A stretch of 9,670 bases of DNA from Blastocatellia bacterium. GTDB taxonomy: Bacteria > Acidobacteriota > Blastocatellia > Chloracidobacteriales > JADJPF01. The notes beneath the pieces are model-generated. The model made no database searches. It worked only from the letters and a program-made list of their open reading frames with translations, and was not told the origin of the DNA. Shown piece after piece: positions 6,367 to 9,670 of this stretch (position 1 is its first letter; each line of letters opens with the position of its first letter). The stretch is taken from positions 1 through 9,670 of the forward strand of contig JAEUQL010000003.1 in assembly GCA_016789295.1 (NCBI GenBank), written 5' to 3'. The position numbers and the translations under genes are program-made.

Positions 6367-6829
6367 AGATCTTTCCAAGTTGTCTCAAAGCCTCATAAAG
6401 CACTATGGAAACTGAAGTTGCAAGATTGAGGCTTCTCACTTTTCCAGCAGGCATTGGGATAGTCAGGCACCTATCCCAATTTTCTTGAAGCAGATAAGAA
6501 GGAAGCCCAGAGGTTTCAGAGCCGAAGAATAGGTAATCATTCCATTTGTACTCAACGCTGGTGTAGCTTCTTGAAGCTTTGGAACTGAAATACCAACAAG
6601 ACGCTGGTTGGTAGGTCTTCTCAAAGCTAGAAAGGTTTACGTGCTTGTACAGATCCACGTGTGGCCAGTAATCAAGGCCAGCACGCTTAATGGCTGCATC
6701 GTCTACTCGAAAACCAAGAGGTTCTATCAAGTGAAGTCTGGTTGCCGTAGCAGCACAAAGTCTCGCAATGTTACCTGTGTTTGGGTGTATCTCCGGTTCC
6801 ACCAGAACTATATTTAGAAGTTCAGTCAT
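6365..6829 (-). CDS. trmL: TrmL-like tRNA (cytidine/uridine-34 2'-O) methyltransferase
   Basis: A SPOUT-class, SAM-dependent methyltransferase expected to modify the ribose of the wobble base in tRNA(Leu). The protein has 154 residues, a normal TrmL length with no extra RNA-binding domain. The three SPOUT blocks are EPEIHPNTGNIARLCA (11-26), FFGSETSGLP (101-110, part of the trefoil-knot SAM pocket) and IPMPAGKVRSLNLATS (124-139). PLGFRVDDAAIKRAGLDYW (37-55) is also TrmL-like. The ATG at 6829 is preferred; the TTG directly before it is unlikely. It begins 17 bases after the stop of ctpA on the same strand and lacks an obvious promoter or strong ribosome site, so it is probably the distal gene of a ctpA-trmL transcript. 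The substrate assignment follows the family and is not proven here. Confidence 0.9.
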   Translation of the reverse strand: MTELLNIVLVEPEIHPNTGNIARLCAATATRLHLIEPLGFRVDDAAIKRAGLDYWPHVDLYKHVNLSSFEKTYQPASCWYFSSKASRSYTSVEYKWNDYLFFGSETSGLPSYLLQENWDRCLTIPMPAGKVRSLNLATSVSIVLYEALRQLGKI

Positions 6830-6846
6830 CAATAATAGTAATCTTT

Positions 6847-8493
6847 CTATCTTTTTGTTACCTGTGCTGCTTTTGCTGCTAAAGCTTTTGCATTCTCTAT
6901 CTCTGAAAGTCCTTTGATTACTTGTGGGTCAACTTCAATGTAGACCTGTTTTGCTGCCTCTATGCCATATGCAGCAGTGGCAATCTCGTTTCTGAGCAGT
7001 AGCTTGACTGTTTCTAGGTTCTCATCTACTAGCTTGGGAGAAATTTTTGAATCAAACTTTGTTCCATCTTTTGCAAGGAAGTTTTTGAAAGCTTCTATAA
7101 CAGCATCTGTTATAGGAAATTCATCAGCTTTCAGTATATGGTCACCTTGCATATCTCCTGTTTTGTAGCTTCCAAGTTGATCTACTTGACCGTTTGTGAG
7201 TTGTCGAACAAAGAAGAAGACAGGGTCTTGGAGCCTGAAAGCTGCGCTTGTAAACCTACGCCCCTTGACTAGTACATCGGGTGTCACTCCACCACCACCA
7301 TAAACCTTTCTTCCAGAATCGGTTTTGAACTCTGGCCTGTCACTGAGGTCGTTCTTATTCTCTTCTCTTTTCAGATAGTAGTTGTATCGAGAAGTGTTTG
7401 AATAGTCTCTCTGTATGAGGCGGCCACTTGGAGTGTAGTACTTGGCTGTTGTCAGACGTAGACCTGAACCTCCAACTATATCAAAGACTGTTTGAACAAG
7501 CCCTTTTCCGAAAGTCACATCCCCAACCAGTACTGCTCTGTCGTGGTCTTGTAGAGCACCAGCAACGATCTCTGAAGCACTTGCACTGCTGCCATTGACC
7601 AGAACAACTATAGGAAAGTTTTCTGGATTACTATTTCTTGCTTCTATGGTTCTGTCTGTAATAGCCCCTTTTCTTCCTCTTATGGTTAAGAGAGTCTGCC
7701 CTCTTTGAATGAAGAGATCGAGTACATCTAGTGCAGCTTGAACTAGACCACCAGGGTTATCTCTTAAGTCAAATACTAGCTGTGTCATTCCTTGCTCTTT
7801 CAACTTCTTAACTGCTTCGGAGACCTCATCGCCAGTGGTTCTTGCAAAAGCTCTCTGCAAGGATATGTAGCCAACACCAGGTTTGATCATGTAGGCATTT
7901 GATACAGAAGGGAGTGAGACAGCATCTCTAGATATTAATACTTCTACAGGTTTAGATTCACCAGGTCTTGAAACTGCAACTTTTACCTGCGTGCCACGAG
8001 GCCCTTTCAGCTCTGAAGAGACTTTTGCAGAGTTCCAACTTTCGGTTGATTGTCCGTTTACTTCTATTATCTGATCACCGTACTTGAGACCTGCTCTGGC
8101 AGCAGGAGTGCCTGGGAATGGAGCAAGAATATAGACTTTGTTTTGGCGTTGTGTAACTGTTGCACCTATTCCAAAGTATTCACTCTGTTGTTGAGACCTA
8201 AGTTCGATGTAGTCGTCTCTGCTGTCAAAATCTGAGTGTGGATCGAGCGTTCGGAGCATACCTGTGATAGAGTTTTCAACAGCTCGGTTATAATCAACCT
8301 CTCCAGCATAATTGGCTTCAACAACTGCCAATGCTTCTATGAAGCTGTCAGTGACGACGGCTCCATTAAGGCTACTTTTAGAGGTTGCTTGAGAAGCCGA
8401 CTTGGCAGGTAAAGCAAACTGCCCAAAAAATAGAAAAAGTGCTGCAACCAGCACAAACCCGGTCATTTTGTAGTTTCTATATCTTTCTCTCAC
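6847..8493 (-). CDS. ctpA: C-terminal processing peptidase, S41 family, with PDZ domain
   Basis: A secreted or membrane-anchored serine protease that trims or degrades envelope proteins from their C-termini. Counting from the GTG at 8493 (548 residues): basic N-terminus, hydrophobic helix at about 12-27 ending ALPAKSA (signal peptide or anchor), CtpA-type region with LDPHSDF, PDZ domain at about 105-190 with YFGIGA and AGLKYGDQIIEVNG, then the S41 core. The nucleophile is probably S305 in the SASASE motif and the general base K330 in TFGKG, 25 residues apart as in E. coli Prc. A long C-terminal part contains KVYGGGGVTPD and a helical Ala/Lys-rich end. The GTG start is chosen because AGGAGA (8503-8508) lies 9 bases upstream. 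A TTG at 8541 has no ribosome site and would fall at the very start of the predicted transcript. trmL follows 17 bases downstream. Confidence 0.94.
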   Translation of the reverse strand: MRERYRNYKMTGFVLVAALFLFFGQFALPAKSASQATSKSSLNGAVVTDSFIEALAVVEANYAGEVDYNRAVENSITGMLRTLDPHSDFDSRDDYIELRSQQQSEYFGIGATVTQRQNKVYILAPFPGTPAARAGLKYGDQIIEVNGQSTESWNSAKVSSELKGPRGTQVKVAVSRPGESKPVEVLISRDAVSLPSVSNAYMIKPGVGYISLQRAFARTTGDEVSEAVKKLKEQGMTQLVFDLRDNPGGLVQAALDVLDLFIQRGQTLLTIRGRKGAITDRTIEARNSNPENFPIVVLVNGSSASASEIVAGALQDHDRAVLVGDVTFGKGLVQTVFDIVGGSGLRLTTAKYYTPSGRLIQRDYSNTSRYNYYLKREENKNDLSDRPEFKTDSGRKVYGGGGVTPDVLVKGRRFTSAAFRLQDPVFFFVRQLTNGQVDQLGSYKTGDMQGDHILKADEFPITDAVIEAFKNFLAKDGTKFDSKISPKLVDENLETVKLLLRNEIATAAYGIEAAKQVYIEVDPQVIKGLSEIENAKALAAKAAQVTKR

Positions 8494-8555
8494 TGCTTGA
8501 AATCTCCTAAGTCTTTGCAGTTTCAGCAGACTCTTTTGCAAGAGCTTGTCGAACG

Positions 8556-8561
8556 ATTATA
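8556..8561 (-). promoter_or_regulatory. Possible -10 element for ctpA
   Basis: A perfect TATAAT on the minus strand lies 62 bases upstream of the GTG start. The best -35 (TTGACT) is 25 bases away, too far for a normal spacer, and nothing near consensus sits at 16-18 bases. The box is flanked by a direct CGTTC repeat on both sides, which could be coincidence or an activator site. If it is used, transcription starts near 8549, which argues against the TTG at 8541 as a start codon. Confidence 0.35.
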
Positions 8562-8703
8562 GAACGAAAACTCCAGCTTGGCGACCAGTCAAGGTCATTA
8601 ATATATCTGTAGCATGGTTCTGTTGCTGGTGGCTTTTGGTGATGTGGCAATAGTAGCAGATTCTCTTTGAGTGAAGGCTCAGCAAGGATAAAGAGATTAT
8701 AAA

Positions 8704-8886
8704 CAGCTATTGAGCTGATCTGTAGCCGTTCTGGGCTGTAGTTTTTGAAGAACTGTCCCTAGAACTTGTATCTTTTGAAGTGACTCTGTAATATGTACCG
8801 GCCAGAGTTTCGAATCCGTTTCTCTGGCAGCAAAATAACTTCGCTTTCTTCTAGGGCCGATCTTATCTCTTCGGCCCAACTTTTTT
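8704..8886 (+). ncRNA. Candidate small RNA region with several stems and a terminator
   Basis: Plus-strand stems run up to an intrinsic terminator: CAGCT/AGCTG (8704-8708 and 8713-8717), the long-range pair CCCTAGAA/TTCTAGGG (8757-8764 and 8849-8856), GCCAGAG/CTCTGGC (8801-8807 and 8822-8828) and the terminal hairpin at 8854-8877. The long-range pair shares bases with the terminal hairpin, so they would be alternatives. No plus-strand gene precedes the terminator, which is the main reason to suspect an RNA. No convincing promoter was found (only a TATAAA at 8698-8703 without a -35). I recognise no RNA family. Confidence 0.25.
8854..8886 (+). terminator. Intrinsic-terminator shape with no gene upstream
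   Basis: A perfect 7-bp, G+C-rich stem GGGCCGA (8854-8860) / TCGGCCC (8871-8877) with a 10-base loop is followed on the plus strand by AAC and six T (8881-8886). This is a standard Rho-independent terminator layout. The nearest plus-strand gene upstream is the HTH gene more than 2 kb away, so its purpose is unclear: it could end a small RNA, or protect the downstream gene from read-through antisense to ctpA. Confidence 0.55.
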
Positions 8887-8891
8887 CTTGC

Positions 8892-8908
8892 GAGTTAGCG
8901 TGTAACTC
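8892..8908. repeat. Short palindrome upstream of the unknown plus-strand gene
   Basis: A perfect 6-bp inverted repeat, GAGTTA (8892-8897) and TAACTC (8903-8908), separated by GCGTG, makes a 17-base operator-like site. It lies about 75 bases before the start of the unknown gene and just after the terminator. No clear promoter was found in 8909-8982 (a TTGCGT with a TAATCT 19 bases on is poor). Regulatory use is speculative. Confidence 0.25.
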
Positions 8909-8982
8909 CTTCAGCTCTTGCGTTTGTTAGCTTTTTCAAGTTTAATCTATCCGTTCAACTACTGAGTATGGAGCTGAGGTCT

Positions 8983-9648
8983 ATGGCTATAGGACAACAA
9001 GAGATAATAAAGAGAGTAGAAAAGATAAGAGATTATCACAAATTAGCCCCAATCGCTTTCGAGCGTCTACACATTAACCGTGGACGGCAGTTGATGTATG
9101 AACTTTTAAAAGATGTCTTTGGTGACCCAATGATGGCTCCTGGCAAGCAGTTTAACGGGGATTGGGAGATGCTTTTTACGCAGTTGGGTGTAGATTCTCT
9201 TTCTGCTGCAATAAGCTTACAGATTCAGCAAGTACAGCAGAAAGCGATAGAAGAGCAACAGAAGAAGATAGAACTGGGTATTTTGCGCCTTGCTTCCCAA
9301 ACCACTTCTCAGGTAAAAGCCCTTCTTTTGGACACTGCTATAGGCAATCTAACATTGAAAAAACCTGGAGAGATCTCTCTGGAAAGCCTTGTAGCCAGGC
9401 TAGAAAATGACTATGGTAAAGGGCCGACACCTCCAGAAGGAGAAAAGCCTTTTACCTGGCTAATTATATTAGAGCAACAGAAGGTTGCTGGATTGAAGGC
9501 TTGGGTAGAGTATGAATTGAAGGTGGTAGAATACCAACTCTCTTCTCTTCCAGTTCAGGAAGAGAAACCAGATAAGATAAACTTTGAGCTAAGAATAGTG
9601 AAAAACAGGATAGATTATCTCAAAGAGTTACTAAAACACTTGCAGTAG
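8983..9648 (+). CDS. Unrecognised alpha-helical protein
   Basis: I do not recognise the family. The 221 residues have no signal peptide, no transmembrane helix and no cysteine. Charged and Gln-rich segments predict mostly alpha helix: about 5-20, 34-46, 72-105 (with a Gln/Glu/Lys run such as QQVQQKAIEEQQKKIE that could be a coiled coil), 132-144, 155-188 and 202-220. A Pro-rich turn (KGPTPPEGEKP, 146-156) separates two helical halves. The ATG at 8983 is preferred because GGAG lies 9 bases upstream; an in-frame ATG at 8968 adds five residues but has no ribosome site. It is divergent from ctpA. Codon use looks like that of its neighbours and the frame is intact, so it is probably a real gene. 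The next gene lies beyond the window. Confidence 0.75.
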   Translation: MAIGQQEIIKRVEKIRDYHKLAPIAFERLHINRGRQLMYELLKDVFGDPMMAPGKQFNGDWEMLFTQLGVDSLSAAISLQIQQVQQKAIEEQQKKIELGILRLASQTTSQVKALLLDTAIGNLTLKKPGEISLESLVARLENDYGKGPTPPEGEKPFTWLIILEQQKVAGLKAWVEYELKVVEYQLSSLPVQEEKPDKINFELRIVKNRIDYLKELLKHLQ

Positions 9649-9670
9649 CCAGCTACTTCTTGTTGGTTTT

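Larger units (their letters stand above)
8507..8926 (-). pseudogene. Possible decayed gene: start-less frame with one internal TAG, ending just before ctpA
   Basis: On the minus strand one frame runs from 8926 to a TAG at 8507-8509 with a single interruption, a TAG at 8759-8761: 55 sense codons, the stop, then 83 sense codons. The inferred peptide looks protein-like, with charged helical stretches such as SWAEEIRSALEESEVILLPE in the first part and DLDWSPSWSFRSIIVRQALA in the second. There is no ATG, GTG or TTG placed to start the first part; the nearest (TTG at 8937-8939) is in another frame. The final stop overlaps the edge of the ctpA ribosome site, 13 bases before its GTG, a spacing typical of operon neighbours. 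I recognise no family. It may be a decayed gene, a gene with one or two sequencing errors, or chance. Confidence 0.3.

Noticed and set aside
6608..6817. 69-codon plus-strand frame
   Set aside because: Fully inside trmL on the opposite strand, which has strong family motifs; it is a shadow.
8551..8567. GAAC-type repeat around TATAAT resembling an SOS (LexA) box
   Set aside because: The two GAACG copies are direct, not inverted, so they do not form the palindromic LexA site.
8800..8830. TTCGAATCC resembling a tRNA T-loop
   Set aside because: The flanking arms form a 7-bp hairpin with a 14-base loop and no acceptor, D or anticodon arms can be drawn around it.
8697..8879. 60-codon minus-strand frame starting at TTG
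   Set aside because: No ribosome site, overlaps the terminator hairpin, and competes with a longer nearly open frame in the same DNA; composition not convincing.
9644..9670. Possible terminator after the last gene (AGTAG/CTACT hairpin, then TTTT at the window edge)
   Set aside because: Stem of only 5 bp, T-run about 10 bases away and cut by the window end; too weak to support.

Overview
The window reads as bacterial chromosome of moderate to low G+C, densely coded, with genes on both strands. The S41 peptidase (PDZ domain plus a long C-terminal part with a YGGGG-TPD stretch), the cytochrome c assembly / hemA / hemC / hemD order, the single-RRM protein and the Hanks kinase together recall Acidobacteriota (Blastocatellia-like). 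This placement rests on remembered family resemblance and is tentative.

Layout. (1) Positions 2-3347, plus strand: the 3' end of a CcsA/HemX-like membrane protein, then hemA, hemC and hemD, tightly spaced. This cluster takes glutamyl-tRNA through glutamyl-tRNA reductase (HemA), and later porphobilinogen through hydroxymethylbilane (HemC) to uroporphyrinogen III (HemD). hemL and hemB are not in the window. (2) Positions 3345-3968, minus strand: a small RRM RNA-binding protein convergent with hemD. It has a strong-looking extended -10 promoter, a leader of about 190 nt with stem potential and repeated motifs, and an intrinsic terminator that overlaps the end of hemD. (3) Positions 3969-4233: AT-rich, no supported gene. 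(4) Positions 4234-4667, minus: a DUF962/Mpo1-like small membrane protein with a clear promoter and Shine-Dalgarno. (5) Positions 4713-6322, plus: a divergently transcribed soluble Ser/Thr protein kinase, followed after a short gap by a free-standing IS630-type DNA-binding domain with no DDE catalytic domain. (6) Positions 6365-8493, minus: ctpA-like S41 protease followed by a trmL-like tRNA methyltransferase, probably one transcript. (7) Positions 8494-8982: a complicated spacer. It has an almost open minus-strand frame broken by one TAG and lacking a start codon, and on the plus strand an intrinsic-terminator shape with several stems but no gene in front of it. (8) Positions 8983-9648, plus: an unrecognised alpha-helical protein of 221 residues.

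Most of the window is ordinary housekeeping sequence. The parts that deserve a second look are the RRM leader RNA, the kinase / solo transposase-HTH pair, and the unexplained spacer in front of ctpA. No CRISPR array, tRNA, rRNA or complete mobile element was seen.
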